A stretch of 64,000 bases of DNA from Corynebacterium felinum (GTDB lineage: Bacteria > Actinomycetota > Actinomycetes > Mycobacteriales > Mycobacteriaceae). The translations under genes and the position numbers were made by a program. Within the stretch, counting starts at the first letter, position 1. Every line of letters starts with the position of its first letter. The notes beneath the pieces are model-generated. The model was given only the letters and a program-made list of their open reading frames with translations, was not told the origin of the DNA and did not search any database. Of this stretch, positions 27,453 to 38,100 are shown in pieces. The DNA lies in contig NZ_CP047209.1 of the NCBI RefSeq assembly GCF_030408755.1, forward strand, positions 434,001 to 498,000, given 5' to 3'.

Positions 27453-28781
27453 ATGAGCAGCAATGCAGATGTGAAAAAACTCGACCGCAGCTACGTCTTC
27501 CACTCTTGGTCCGCCCAAGATCTCATCGACCCACTGCCCGTCCACTCCGGTGAAGGCAGCTACTTTTGGGACTTTGAAGGCAACCGCTACCTCGACTTTT
27601 CCTCCCAACTAGTCAACCTCAACCTCGGCCACCAACACCCCCGCCTGATCAACGCGATCAAACAACAAGCCGATACCTTGTGCACACTCGCCCCCAGCTT
27701 CGCCGATAAAACCCGCTCCGAACTTGCCGAGCGAATCGTCAACGCAGCTGGCTCCGACACATTCTCCAGCGTGTTTTTCACCAACGGTGGGGCAGAAGCC
27801 GTGGAAAACGCCGTGCGCATGGCACGCCTGCACACTAACCGTCGCAAAGTTATGGCCATGTACCGCTCCTACCACGGTGCAACCTCCACCGCGATCAGCC
27901 TCACCGGCGATCCTAGGCGTTGGGCGAACGAACCCGGCGACAGTTCAGTTGTCCACTTTTTCGGCCCCTACCCCTACCGCTCACCCTTCTATTCCAGTAG
28001 CGACGAAGAAGAAACCACGCGGGCACTCGAACATCTCAACCACCAAATCCAAGTCGAAGGCCCCAACACTATCGCCGCGATCATCATCGAATCCGTTGTC
28101 GGAACCAACGGCATCCTCGTGCCCCCACCCGGCTACCTCGAAGGGGTACGTAAAATCTGCGATACCTACGGCATCCTTTATATTGCGGATGAGGTCATGG
28201 CCGGATTTGGCCGCACCGGCACGATATTCGCCTTCCAAAACTTCAACGTCACCCCAGATTTGATCACCTTCGCCAAAGGCGTCAACTCCGGCTACATCCC
28301 CTTGGGTGGTGTGGTTATTTCCAAGCCTGTTCGCGACACCTTCTCCACCCGCAGCTTCCCCGGTGGCCTCACCTATTCTGGGCACCCCCTCGCCTGCGCG
28401 CCGGGTGTGGAAACCTTCAAGATTTTTGAGGAAGAAAAAATCCTTGAGCACGTCCAGCAGCTCGCCCGCGAAGTAGTGGCCCCACGCCTAGAACAGCTGA
28501 AAAACACCCACGACTGTGTCGGTGATGTTCGTGGCCTTGGACTGTTCTGGGCGATTGAATTGGTCAAAGACAAAAACACCCGTGAACCACTGGTGCCTTT
28601 CAACCCCACCCCAGAGGAAAATGCGCCGATGAATGCGCTCGTGGCGGAGTGTAAGAAGCGGGGCTTGTGGCCGCTGACGCATTTCAACCGGATGCATGTG
28701 GCACCACCGCTGACTATCAGCGCCGACGAACTTAACGCAGGCCTCGATATTATCGACCAGGCTCTTTCTTCAGTCTTCTAG
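27453..28781 (+). CDS. class III (omega) aminotransferase
   Basis: 442 residues, fold-type I PLP enzyme. The PLP Lys275 is in ITFAKGVNSGYIPLGG; the PLP-Asp lies in LYIADEVMAGFGRTG; the phosphate-binding FTNGGAEAVENAVRMAR and substrate region SYHGATSTAISLTGD are clear. It moves an omega-amino group (beta-alanine, taurine or a similar donor) to pyruvate or 2-oxoglutarate. It lies 124 bases after mmsA, so malonate semialdehyde from beta-alanine would pass straight to MmsA. ATG at 27453 is preferred (AAGGAC upstream); a longer frame from 27309 adds a Pro-rich stretch that overlaps the mmsA end. Confidence 0.85.
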   Translation: MSSNADVKKLDRSYVFHSWSAQDLIDPLPVHSGEGSYFWDFEGNRYLDFSSQLVNLNLGHQHPRLINAIKQQADTLCTLAPSFADKTRSELAERIVNAAGSDTFSSVFFTNGGAEAVENAVRMARLHTNRRKVMAMYRSYHGATSTAISLTGDPRRWANEPGDSSVVHFFGPYPYRSPFYSSSDEEETTRALEHLNHQIQVEGPNTIAAIIIESVVGTNGILVPPPGYLEGVRKICDTYGILYIADEVMAGFGRTGTIFAFQNFNVTPDLITFAKGVNSGYIPLGGVVISKPVRDTFSTRSFPGGLTYSGHPLACAPGVETFKIFEEEKILEHVQQLAREVVAPRLEQLKNTHDCVGDVRGLGLFWAIELVKDKNTREPLVPFNPTPEENAPMNALVAECKKRGLWPLTHFNRMHVAPPLTISADELNAGLDIIDQALSSVF

Positions 28782-29141
28782 TGGGCTGAGAAGTTTTGTG
28801 TGGTCGCTCTCTTCGATGTGGTGCGCGCATAGTGCGCGCGCCGCATCGGGAAAGTGGGGCGGAAAAAGGGTGGTGATTTTGCTGTTGTTGATGCACATGG
28901 TGGGCTAAAGTTGGGTGGGTGAGGATCCTCCGCCGTGGCTAAAAAATCAGTGATGCTTATTGCTGATGATTAAGAGAAAAGATCATGGCGCGTGCACGTG
29001 CAGTGTAGGGAAAGCTGCGGGCGCACCGCAGGTGGGGGAGTTAAAGAATACTGCTGGGGATACTTTGTGCTGTATGGGTGTGTTTCCTGTGTGCTTTTAA
29101 GTACTGGGGGTGTGTAACAGGATGGAAGAAAGAAATGCACC
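28782..29141 (+). other. intergenic region before eccB
   Basis: 360 bases with no gene. Small hairpins occur (GTGCGCGC/GCGCGCGC near 28822, CTGCGG-gcgca-CCGCAG at 29015-29031). The GGGAwy-N17-AGTCyT promoter seen at other ESX genes was looked for here and is not present. Confidence 0.5.
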
Positions 29142-30563
29142 ATGGGAATTACTCCTACGACGAAAGCCCAGGTTTCTGGGCATAGGTTTTTGTGGCGCCG
29201 AGTGGAACATGGTTTAGTTCTCGGCGATGTCCGTATGATTCATGATCCGTTGAGCAAGCGTCGTCGTGCTTTGCTGTTCGGAGTGGCTGCTGCAGTGCTG
29301 ATTAGTTTGGGTTCTGCCGCGTTGGCGGTGTTTAAACCCGCTGTTGATCCTGGCCAGGCGCAGGTGATCAGGGCTGAGAGCGGGCAGTTGTATGTCAGGG
29401 TGGATAATCAGATCTATCCGGTGGCGAATTTGAGTTCGGCGCGGCTGATTGTGCAGGAGCCAGTGCAGCCGGTCAAAGGTGGGGATGCGGTGTTGCATAA
29501 GATTCCGAAGGCAGCTCCGGTGGGGATTGCGGATGCCCCGGCGCTTTTTGAAAAGCCGGGAAAGTCGCCGAAGGTGTTGCGAAGTTTCGCATGTCATCTT
29601 GTGAAGGCACCTGAAACTCGACTGGATCCGCGCTTAGATGATGTCACTGTGGTGGTTGCGGAGGAGAGTTTCGCCCATGTGGGGTTGAAGGAGATGAACC
29701 CGAAGCAGGCGTTGTTGGCGCAGGTGGGGCAGCGTCAGTATGTGGTGACGCAGCAGGGTCGCCGAAAATTGCCGGATGAGAATAGCCCTGAGGGCCGTAT
29801 TGTGCGCCGTGTGCTGGGTATCGGTCCGTCCACCCCACGCTGGTTTGTGCGTGATGAGCTTCTCGACGCCGTCATCGCGCAGCCTGACCTGCGATTCCCA
29901 CAGGTGGATGAGGTGATTAGAAGCTCCGGTCGAGTATTTGCCCTCAAAGGTGGGCAGCTGTTTCCCATCACTGATGCCCAAGCCCGACTGCTGGAGGCGA
30001 TGGGGGTGAGAGCGCGGATGCAAACCCCGTTGCACATTGCCGATATTCAGGATGGGCCCGAGGAAGTGTTCCATCTGCCGGTGGAAATTCCGGACTTTAT
30101 CCAACCGGAGGTGTATGTGCCCTGTATTGATAGTGCGGGAAAGGTCCAGTTGTTTGTAAATAAAGCCGATAAGAAGCAACCCCAGCAAGTCGAACAATCC
30201 GCTGCACCAGCACAAACGCAAGATACGCCGTCATCAGGCCCTCCTCATGCGACACCGATGGTTGCCGATGAGCACCCGTTGAGTTTCTTTGGTGAGCCGG
30301 TGCGCATCTCGGGCAAGAGTATTGCGCGACAGTTCGTCGGACCTGGGGTGGCATTTGCTGCCGATACGGGTTCGGGTATTCATATTGTGGGTGCATCTGG
30401 GTTGCGGCACCGTTTGGAAACACCTGAGACGAAAGATCATGTGGGCTTGAGCCAAGTGCATCCTATGTCGTGGGATATTCTGCGTTTGTTACCTGAGGGT
30501 AGTGAATTGGGGCGCACTGCTGCATTGCAACCGTTGGTCCCTGAAGTTTCAACCTCCCCATGA
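29142..30563 (+). CDS. eccB: type VII secretion protein EccB (ESX-4 type)
   Basis: 473 residues. N-terminus MGITPTTKAQVSGHRFLWRR is the EccB start, which faces the cytosol. One membrane helix (about residues 44-64, LLFGVAAAVLISLGSAALAV) is followed by a periplasmic domain with the repeats LYVRVDNQIYPVANLSSARL and RVFALKGGQLFPITDAQARLL and two Cys (FACHLV, YVPCIDS) that likely form the EccB disulfide. EccB is part of the ESX membrane complex with EccC and EccD. Locus order matches mycobacterial ESX-4 with inversions. A Gln/Pro/Ala-rich linker lies around residues 345-370. GGAAGAAAG precedes the ATG. Confidence 0.93.
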   Translation: MGITPTTKAQVSGHRFLWRRVEHGLVLGDVRMIHDPLSKRRRALLFGVAAAVLISLGSAALAVFKPAVDPGQAQVIRAESGQLYVRVDNQIYPVANLSSARLIVQEPVQPVKGGDAVLHKIPKAAPVGIADAPALFEKPGKSPKVLRSFACHLVKAPETRLDPRLDDVTVVVAEESFAHVGLKEMNPKQALLAQVGQRQYVVTQQGRRKLPDENSPEGRIVRRVLGIGPSTPRWFVRDELLDAVIAQPDLRFPQVDEVIRSSGRVFALKGGQLFPITDAQARLLEAMGVRARMQTPLHIADIQDGPEEVFHLPVEIPDFIQPEVYVPCIDSAGKVQLFVNKADKKQPQQVEQSAAPAQTQDTPSSGPPHATPMVADEHPLSFFGEPVRISGKSIARQFVGPGVAFAADTGSGIHIVGASGLRHRLETPETKDHVGLSQVHPMSWDILRLLPEGSELGRTAALQPLVPEVSTSP

Positions 30564-30805
30564 GGGTTTCGGTGAGTTTGGCCACGCGAAGCTCCTTGTG
30601 ACCCTAGAGTGTGCTGGGAGTTTTATGAATTGTGTAATAATTCGGTAGTTGTCTGACGATTCAAAGGGTAGATTGAACATTATGGACAACACGGGGCCAC
30701 CTCAAGGTTCTGATCAGAAGATAAGAATCGTGTGGTGCTGGTGTTGGCGCATGAAGGTTAATTAGCCAGTTTCTAAACAGGAAGCAGGAGGTGATTGCAC
30801 CTACT

Positions 30806-31225
30806 ATGTCCAGTATGCGCGAAGCCGTGGCAGCTAAGGTTGAGGCGATCACACGTCAACATGAGCTGATGAAAACTAAGCGTTACGGATTTTTGGTCCG
30901 CCCAACCGTGCTGTGTATCGGCTGGTTGGTTGTCGTTTTCGGGTTGATCACCATTCCTTTTCCTGGCCCTGGTTGGCTCACTGTTTTTATTGGCGTGGGT
31001 ATCTTGAGCCTTGAATTGCATTGGGCATCACGCCTTCTTGCGTGGGGTGTGAAAACCTATGACCGTTTCCACACGTGGTATCGGGGGCGCTCGCGTGCAG
31101 TGCGCTACGGGTTGGTCACAGCCTCATGCGCAGTCGTGTGGGTTGTTGTGGGTACAACAGTATTTGCTGCGTGGAAGCTGGGCGCATTCCCCGCACTCGA
31201 CCCAGTGATGCACGCAATGATGTAA
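30806..31225 (+). CDS. PGPGW-family membrane protein (TIGR02611-like)
   Basis: 139 residues from ATG 30806. The motif TIPFPGPGWLTVFIGVGILSLE is the signature of the putative transmembrane PGPGW family. There are about three hydrophobic segments (VLCIGWLVVVFGLI, GWLTVFIGVGILSL, LVTASCAVVWVVVGTTVFAA). The function is unknown. AGGAGG lies 14 bases ahead of this ATG; a GTG at 30791 overlaps that site and is less likely. The gene is between eccB and the convergent mycP, so it may be co-opted by the ESX-4 locus, though nothing proves a role. Confidence 0.75.
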   Translation: MSSMREAVAAKVEAITRQHELMKTKRYGFLVRPTVLCIGWLVVVFGLITIPFPGPGWLTVFIGVGILSLELHWASRLLAWGVKTYDRFHTWYRGRSRAVRYGLVTASCAVVWVVVGTTVFAAWKLGAFPALDPVMHAMM

Positions 31226-31498
31226 AGGCATGAGCTCGTCGCGGATGAGTGTAGTGGCTTTGCCTTAGACCACTTTTGCCACCTGCTGTGGTTTTAGCAA
31301 GAAGATGTGTGCGTGAAAAACCAACCTATGGTTATGGGGGGGTGCGTGGCACTTAAGCGCTGAAGCATGCAGGGGTTTCCACCTCTTAACTTCGCGCAGT
31401 GCTCAGGTTGCCGTCTATTCCCCAGCGATAATTCTTGGCAAAGCTATTCTCCTCATGGGAAAACCCCACTGCAGGCTGTGTCGTGTGAAGAAAAAACA

Positions 31499-31531
31499 CA
31501 CGCGCTTAAAAAAGTAACTTTTCAGCGCGTG
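31499..31531. terminator. bidirectional terminator between the PGPGW gene and mycP
   Basis: CACGCGCT (31499-31506) pairs with AGCGCGTG (31524-31531). An A-run lies 5' and a short GTTTTCC 3', which suits two convergent genes. The rest of the 349-base gap holds no gene. Confidence 0.65.
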
Positions 31532-31574
31532 CCGTTTTCCCCGAGCTGCCAGCGGCATAGTCCCACAGCTGTGG

Positions 31575-32816
31575 CTATTGTTGTTTTTTCCTTTGCCTGA
31601 TACCTATCAGCGCTAGCCCCGTGGCAAGGGCAGCAACCAGCACAACACTGACATACCCTGCCCGTGTGGATAACTCAGAATGCTGCACCACAGGCGGTTG
31701 AAGTGGAATCGGATCAGGATCATAACGAGTGGCATTCGACAAGGAATACCGCACCGTACGATTCACATCCAAGGTACCCACCGATGGATCCACGCTCGCA
31801 AAAAGCACACTACGCAACTGTGCGGCTGATGCTTGCGGATGCAACTGCTTGAGCAACGCAACCGTCCCCGCCACTACAGGAGCGGCAAAACTCGTGCCCT
31901 CAAAAGGCGCAACGGAACTGCCATTAATCGTCCCCGCCGCCAACCCCGACCCAAATGGGTCAAGAGCAGCAAAAACGGTACCCGGCGCGGCAATCACTTC
32001 TTTAGGTGCGGCCACCGTGTAGGGAGTGTGGTGGTAATTATCAGCCAGTGAGGCAACGGCGATGACTGTTCCGGCGTGGGCTGGTAACACCCAGGAGCCT
32101 TCGGGGCAGTCGTTGCCGGTATTTCCGGCTGCGGCGACGATCACAACATTGTGGCGTTCGGCTTTTAGCAGCACCGAGTCCAAGCTGGAGGTATCGAGTC
32201 TGGTGTGGGGTGGGATGCAACTGACCACGGAAATATTAATCACTTGGGCGCCTTGGTCGATGGCGGAGTCGATGGCGGCGACGAGGGACCCGAGGGAGCC
32301 TGCATTGTGGTCAGAGTGGGCTTTGGCACTGGTTTGTTTAATGCTGAGAATGCGGGCGTTCGGGGCAACGCCGACGATTTCGTCGCTGGCCCAGCGCCCA
32401 GCAATGACTCCTGCGACGATGGTTCCGTGGGCGTCGCAGTCGATAAGCGCGCCGGGTGCTGGCGCGGTGTCGGGGGTGTCGGGGTGGTCGCCGCGAACGA
32501 GATCCCCGCCGTCGTCAAGCATGGGCAGTCTGGGGTGTGGTGCGACGCCGGTGTCGATGACGGCGACGGTGATTCCTTCCCCGGTGGCGAATTGGTGTGA
32601 GTCGCGGTAGGTGTCGGCGAATGCGGCTTGGTGGAGGAGGTGTTCGTCGTCGGCGGGGTAGCTGCGGGCGCACTGTGGTTGGGCGGTTGCGGGGGTGATA
32701 AGCGCTGTACCTGCAAGTACGCACAGCAGGGCTGTGATTATGCAGCAGGTGAGGATCGTGGTGCGCCGGAGCATGGGGGTGCAGTGTGTCGGTGAGTTGA
32801 AGGGAGCGTGGGTCAT
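31575..32816 (-). CDS. mycP: type VII secretion mycosin (subtilisin-like protease MycP)
   Basis: 413 residues. Signal peptide (ILTCCIITALLCVLAGTALITPATA), S8 protease domain with catalytic Asp88 (AVIDTGVAPHP), His130 (DAHGTIVAGVIAG), oxyanion Asn232 (AAAGNTG) and Ser309 (EGTSFAAPVVAG), then a Pro-rich linker and a C-terminal membrane helix (YVSVVLVAALATGLALIGI) ending in basic residues. Mycosins cap the periplasmic face of ESX complexes. The ATG overlaps the eccD stop (ATGA), so the two are co-translated. Confidence 0.95.
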   Translation of the reverse strand: MTHAPFNSPTHCTPMLRRTTILTCCIITALLCVLAGTALITPATAQPQCARSYPADDEHLLHQAAFADTYRDSHQFATGEGITVAVIDTGVAPHPRLPMLDDGGDLVRGDHPDTPDTAPAPGALIDCDAHGTIVAGVIAGRWASDEIVGVAPNARILSIKQTSAKAHSDHNAGSLGSLVAAIDSAIDQGAQVINISVVSCIPPHTRLDTSSLDSVLLKAERHNVVIVAAAGNTGNDCPEGSWVLPAHAGTVIAVASLADNYHHTPYTVAAPKEVIAAPGTVFAALDPFGSGLAAGTINGSSVAPFEGTSFAAPVVAGTVALLKQLHPQASAAQLRSVLFASVDPSVGTLDVNRTVRYSLSNATRYDPDPIPLQPPVVQHSELSTRAGYVSVVLVAALATGLALIGIRQRKKQQ

Positions 32817-34273
32817 AATGATAGCCCTCGAATCATGGCGAAAATTCCTGCTACCTGCAGTGCAAGCGGGATGCAGGCGGCGATGGCGAGTGCTTCGGCG
32901 CGTTCAATCCACACAACGGTGGTGGGTTCAATGGTGGGGATGCGGTTTGCCCACAGCAGCGACGAAACCATCAGTAGTGCAACAAGTGCGCATAATCCCA
33001 AAAGCCACGGATTGTCCAGCCATGCTGCCGCGAGGGTGGCACACACTATGGCAAGTTGTGCGGGAATCCATAATGCCCATGTGTCGAGTGCTGAGCGATG
33101 CCGGTGGGCGTGCAATACCAGCGCTAACCAGACGCATAATGCGAACCAAAACAGGTAGGTGTGGGGGACTAGTAGCACCCGCACAATGCTTATCGACGCC
33201 ACCACCATGCTCAGCGAAATGCTCAGCCCGACGCCGAGCACCAGGCCTCGCGCAATTGATTGGGCTGCGGCGGACTTGGCGGGAATTTGGTCATGATCAA
33301 TATCTGACACACTCAACTCTTGTCCTGCAGTGGGAAGCTGGGGCACTTTCAACCCCGCCATTTTCGCTACTACCTGTGGTCCGAAGGATAAAAAGATGAG
33401 CATCACAGTCACCACAATCCCAATTGAGGGGTACAGCCACTGCCAATCTGGGGTAGCAGAATCGGTGGCGGAAGGGCGATAGATAAACGCTCCGAAACCC
33501 GCCGAACTCAGCGCAATCCCCACCACGATTGTGGCCGTAATATGTGCTTTTTCCTGCATGAGCAGGAAGAACAGAGCAGCGCAAATAATCGCCGCAACAC
33601 CAGCCAAGCTCAGCGCAACAGACCAGCCTGAACTAAATGTTTCTGCATTCAGCCCCGCCATGATCGCCTCTGGGCTGGGTACAATCGCTGGGCCTAAAAC
33701 AGCCACCGCCACAATGCCAGCAACCAGTGCGGCAATGCTGGGGATAAACAGCGCTGCACGGGACCAGATTGCCAAACCCACAGCAAGCATCGCCGCCAAA
33801 CTTAAACCCACCGCGGGCGGGAACGGTAACTTCGCCCCAATGCCGCACAGCAATGCCACACCCACCAAGCATGCACAGGAGGCAGTGCCACGGGCAAAAG
33901 GACTATGCTGCACCGAATGTGCCAAAGCCTCTGCCGCATCGCGAATCACTGGGGGTTGAGCGCCGGAACTCGGGCGAATAACGATCACATCCCCATGGCG
34001 CAACCCCAACTTATTCAACGGTTCATGGGCATCTAAAGGCGAACCTGCGGCAGTAACCACCTCCCAACTGCCGCTTAATGTAGGGGCGTGCATGAGCTGA
34101 ATCACTTCGTCGAGCATTTCAGCAACACAACTGCTGGCAGGAAGCGCCATATCGGCTTGCTTGCGATGGCTACCCACCTCCACCCGCACGCATAGGCGCA
34201 GGCTGGACACATCATCGGTGGGCAAGGAACGTTTTTTCTGTCCCTGATCGACTCGGGTAGGTAATTCAGACAT
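32813..34273 (-). CDS. eccD: type VII secretion integral membrane protein EccD
   Basis: 486 residues. An N-terminal ubiquitin-like domain (about residues 22-103: SLRLCVRVEVGSHRKQADMA, SGSWEVVTAAGSPLD, GLRHGDVIVIRP) is followed by about eleven hydrophobic helices. EccD dimers form the membrane vestibule of the ESX complex. It is transcribed divergently from eccC. A GGGAAC-N17-AGTCTT promoter on the minus strand lies about 175 bases upstream. No strong Shine-Dalgarno sequence precedes the ATG. Confidence 0.93.
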   Translation of the reverse strand: MSELPTRVDQGQKKRSLPTDDVSSLRLCVRVEVGSHRKQADMALPASSCVAEMLDEVIQLMHAPTLSGSWEVVTAAGSPLDAHEPLNKLGLRHGDVIVIRPSSGAQPPVIRDAAEALAHSVQHSPFARGTASCACLVGVALLCGIGAKLPFPPAVGLSLAAMLAVGLAIWSRAALFIPSIAALVAGIVAVAVLGPAIVPSPEAIMAGLNAETFSSGWSVALSLAGVAAIICAALFFLLMQEKAHITATIVVGIALSSAGFGAFIYRPSATDSATPDWQWLYPSIGIVVTVMLIFLSFGPQVVAKMAGLKVPQLPTAGQELSVSDIDHDQIPAKSAAAQSIARGLVLGVGLSISLSMVVASISIVRVLLVPHTYLFWFALCVWLALVLHAHRHRSALDTWALWIPAQLAIVCATLAAAWLDNPWLLGLCALVALLMVSSLLWANRIPTIEPTTVVWIERAEALAIAACIPLALQVAGIFAMIRGLSL

Positions 34274-34447
34274 GGTGGTTCACCAGATTCTTTCGCGATA
34301 GCAATCAAAAAGTGGTGAAGAGTAGCTGTTTTCTACGCAACTGCAACCCTCGCTGGCGAGACGCCACCTAGTGCTGCATCGGTCAATGCATGCAGGTGGC
34401 ACAAGGCCAGTGAAAGAAGCAGGGTAGTCGCAGTCCCTTCAATAGAT

Positions 34448-34476
34448 AAGACTGGAAAAATGCGATTTCGGTTCCC
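34448..34476 (-). promoter_or_regulatory. ECF-type promoter of eccD-mycP
   Basis: Minus strand: GGGAAC (34476-34471), 17 bases, AGTCTT (34453-34448). The downstream flank AGTCTTATCTAT resembles the esxB-like promoter (AGTCTTTATATAT), and both have TTTTCC just before AGTCTT. Confidence 0.7.
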
Positions 34477-34488
34477 ATTTTTTTCGCA

Positions 34489-34859
34489 GCGGGGGTGAAA
34501 GCCTCACTCATTTATACCCCAGTTTTAACTGTGAAATATGCAGGTAGATACACCTTTTTCAGGTGTTTTTTCGCGCGGGGGGTAGTACCTCAATGTGGGG
34601 GTGGGAGGTCTTTCAGCAGCGTTCACGCTGCCCTACACTGTGAAACCACCTGTGGAAAACGGCCATCATCGTTTTTCACTCCCCAACAGCACTAAAGCGA
34701 AGTATCAACTGAGCTTTTTCACAGTGCCGTGGGGGAGAAAATCAAGGAAACACCACGGTAGGTCCCCATTTCATGCGTGATCTCGGCAGTGCGACAACTA
34801 CACGGTTGAAGCCATGCCACACGCAGGAAGATGTGGGCACTACCACAGTGGATGACTAT
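34489..34859. other. divergent intergenic region between eccD and eccC
   Basis: The eccD-eccC gap is 843 bases; no gene is supported in it. It carries oppositely directed ECF-type promoters near 34460 and 34874. The middle part has GGGGGTGG and T-rich stretches without a clear pattern. Confidence 0.5.
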
Positions 34860-34888
34860 GGGATTACAACTCTCCCTTTTTAAGTCTT
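34860..34888 (+). promoter_or_regulatory. ECF-type promoter of eccC
   Basis: GGGATT (34860-34865), 17 bases, AGTCTT (34883-34888). The -35 block differs from the other three sites in its last two bases. It implies a 5' untranslated leader of about 220 bases before eccC. Confidence 0.6.
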
Positions 34889-35116
34889 TGTCCGTTCGTG
34901 TGCAGCACAACTGCCACACGCCTTTCGTGGGGAAAGGGCCAACACGGACAACGACACGCTTTGTGCATTCCCGTGTGCGTGTTCACCACAGCAAGGCGCG
35001 CGGAAAAAGGGAGAAACACTCAGTGTGAGGGCAAAAAGCGAGGCGAAATGACGATCGCCAATTTCCGCGTGCCTTAAAAACCAGCGGAATTTTTGAAATG
35101 AAAGACCCACACAACC

Positions 35117-38100
35117 ATGGCTGAACGCACCGTAGATACTCTCCCCGAAAACACCGCCTCTCAAGACGATGCTGGGCCTGTCATTGTCGTTGAACCCGTG
35201 CCCTACAACCAGCGGGAACCCGAACCACCTTTGCCCCAAGGCACACTCGAACCCGAACCTGTGCCCGAAGCTATAAAACCTCAACCCCTGCCACTCGTGC
35301 GTATCCTCGTCCCGCTCGTGATGGTGATCGCCATTGCCGCCATGGTGGGGCTGATGTTCCTCAGTGGCGGTGAATTAAACCCCATGATGCTGGTCTTTCC
35401 CCTCATGATGCTTATGGGTATGGTCATGATGTTTTCCCCACCCCAAGGTGAAGACACCGACGAAGTACGGCGCACCTACCTCAGGCATTTGAGTCTGCTG
35501 CGGGAAAAAGCCGCCCACAATCAGCAAGCACAACGCCGCCACGAATTGCACTACAACCCCGCCCCCCACACGCTGTGGTCCATGCTTGGCAGCACCCGCA
35601 TGTGGGAACGCAACAGTGACGACCCCGACGCCTACAGTGCTCGGGTGGGCTTAGGCCCTGCTGAACTCTGCACCCCGATCGACATGATCGACCCCGGTGC
35701 TTCCGAAGACCTCGACCCCGTGTGCGCAGTGAGCATGCGGCATGTGACCACCACCATGGGCATCATCGAAAATATGCCCGTTGTTCTGCACATTCGAGCC
35801 TTTGGGCTGCTGCACCTTTCTGGGCCGTGCGCACACGACATGGTGCGCGCCATGATCGCCCAACTGTGTTTTTTCCACGGGCCTGAAACACTGCATGTCA
35901 GCTGCTTGGGCACAAGTTTTCACTCGTGGGCGAAATGGCTACCGCACACCAGAATCAGCACCATTCACAGTGCCGAATACCGGATCGCGGTGCTTGACGA
36001 AACCCTCAGCGATGATGAGATTGAGAAAGCCTGCGAAAACGACGACTTTGACACCATCATCGTGCTGAACAACCGCAGCGACTACGTGCTCAACAAAGCC
36101 GAAGAAGACGGCATGTGTATCAGGGCAGGCACCCAATCCTTGGCTGTGCTTTCCGACGAAGGCAGCGAACCTTTAGGTGTTGCCGACACCTTCAGCGAAG
36201 AACACATGGTGCGCTTTGCCCGCGGTTTGACCAAATACATTCGACCCGAACATGCCGAAGGCGGACGCAATTCTGGGCTTACTGGTTTGCTGGGTGCGAG
36301 GGACCTCAACGCAGAATCCCTCAACTCTTTGTGGCGACCACGCGGCAACAAGCGCCTAGCCGTACCCATTGGTGTGGACGAACGCGGCCGACCCCTGATT
36401 CTCGATATCAAAGAGTCCGCCCATGGGGGCATGGGCCCGCACGGGCTGTGCGTGGGCGCAACCGGTTCCGGTAAATCGGAGTTGCTGCGCACCCTCGTGG
36501 TGGCGCTCGGGGCGACGCATTCCCCAGACGAACTCAACCTCGTATTGGTGGATTTTAAAGGCGGCGCTACATTCCTCGGGCTGGAAAAACTACCCCACAC
36601 CTCAGCGGTGATTACCAACCTATCCGAAGAATCAGTGCTGGTTGAGCGCATGCACGATGCTATTTCGGGCGAAATGAATCGACGACAAGAAGTCCTGCGT
36701 AAGGCAGGGAACTTTGCCAATGTTACCGAATACAACAAAGCCGCTGATGCTACGGGCGACCACCCGCGCATGCCTGCTTTGTTCATCGTTGTCGACGAGT
36801 TTTCAGAGCTTTTGGGTCAGCACCCAGACTTCGCAGACCTGTTCGTGGCTGTGGGCCGCCTCGGACGTTCGCTGCACATCCACTTGCTGCTTGCCTCCCA
36901 GCGCTTGGAGGAAGGCCGGTTGCGTGGCTTGGATTCGCACTTGAGTTACCGCATTGGTTTGCGCACATTTTCCGCCGCGGAATCTCGGCAGGTACTTGGT
37001 GTGTCCGAGGCGCACCGCCTGCCCAGCAAACCCGGTGCTGGCTACATGAAGACGAATGCTGATGAGCTGCAGCGATTCCAAGCAGCCTACGTGTCTGGCC
37101 CGCTGATGATGCCAGCGGCTTCGCAGAAGAAAACCCTAGACAAACCCTCCACCTCACCCGCGCCTGCTGCTGTGAAACTGTGGGATGGCTGGGGCGAAGA
37201 GACGGAAGAAGGGGAGGTGCCCATGGTCGCCGACCCTAGGGGCACGCTTGTCGACGCCCTTGTCCAGGCGGCAGTCGAGGGTGCGCAACAGCGGGGACAG
37301 AAAGCTCACCAAGTATGGCTACCACCGCTACCGAAGCAGCTCAGCCTCGGATCGGTGGTACAAGAATGCGGGTTCTTACAGGCCAGCGTGGGAATTATCG
37401 ATAGGCCGTACCACCAGCGCCAAGATCCCTTCAGCATGGATTTCTCTGGCAGCAAAGGCCATGCCGTGATCTGTGGTGGCCCTCAAACAGGGAAAACCAC
37501 AGCTGTGCGTGCCATTATGGTATCGCTCGCTGCGACCCACAGTACCGATCAGGTGCGCTTCTATGTTCTTGATTTAGCAGGTCAAGGATTGGAAAATACC
37601 CATCAGCTTCCGCACGTGGCTGGGATTGCCCATCGTGGGGAAAACGAAAAGATTGGGCGCATCGTGGACGAAGTCACCGGTTTTATCGATGAGCCGGAGC
37701 CACGCCACACCTTCCTCATCGTCGATGGTTGGCACGTGCTGCAGTCCGAATACGAAGATGTGATGGACAAGGTCGGCCGAATTGCCGCCGACGGTTTGGC
37801 CGCCCGAGTGCATTTGGTGATCACCACATCCCGATGGACGGTGGTACGCCCAGCGATCCGTGACCTGATTGCGCAGCGCGTTGAACTCAAACTTGGCGAA
37901 GCACTTGATTCGCTGATTGATCGTCGCGCCCAGCAGAAAGTGCCCTCCTTGCCTGGTCGCGGGTTAAGCCCCGAAGGCGAAACCATTCTTTTTGCCCAAG
38001 CCGCAAACCAAGATATTGCGCACGTGTGCACCATAAGCGCTGGACAAACCCCCGTCCCGAGCCTGCGCATGCTTCCTATGCACTTGTATCTCAGTGATGT

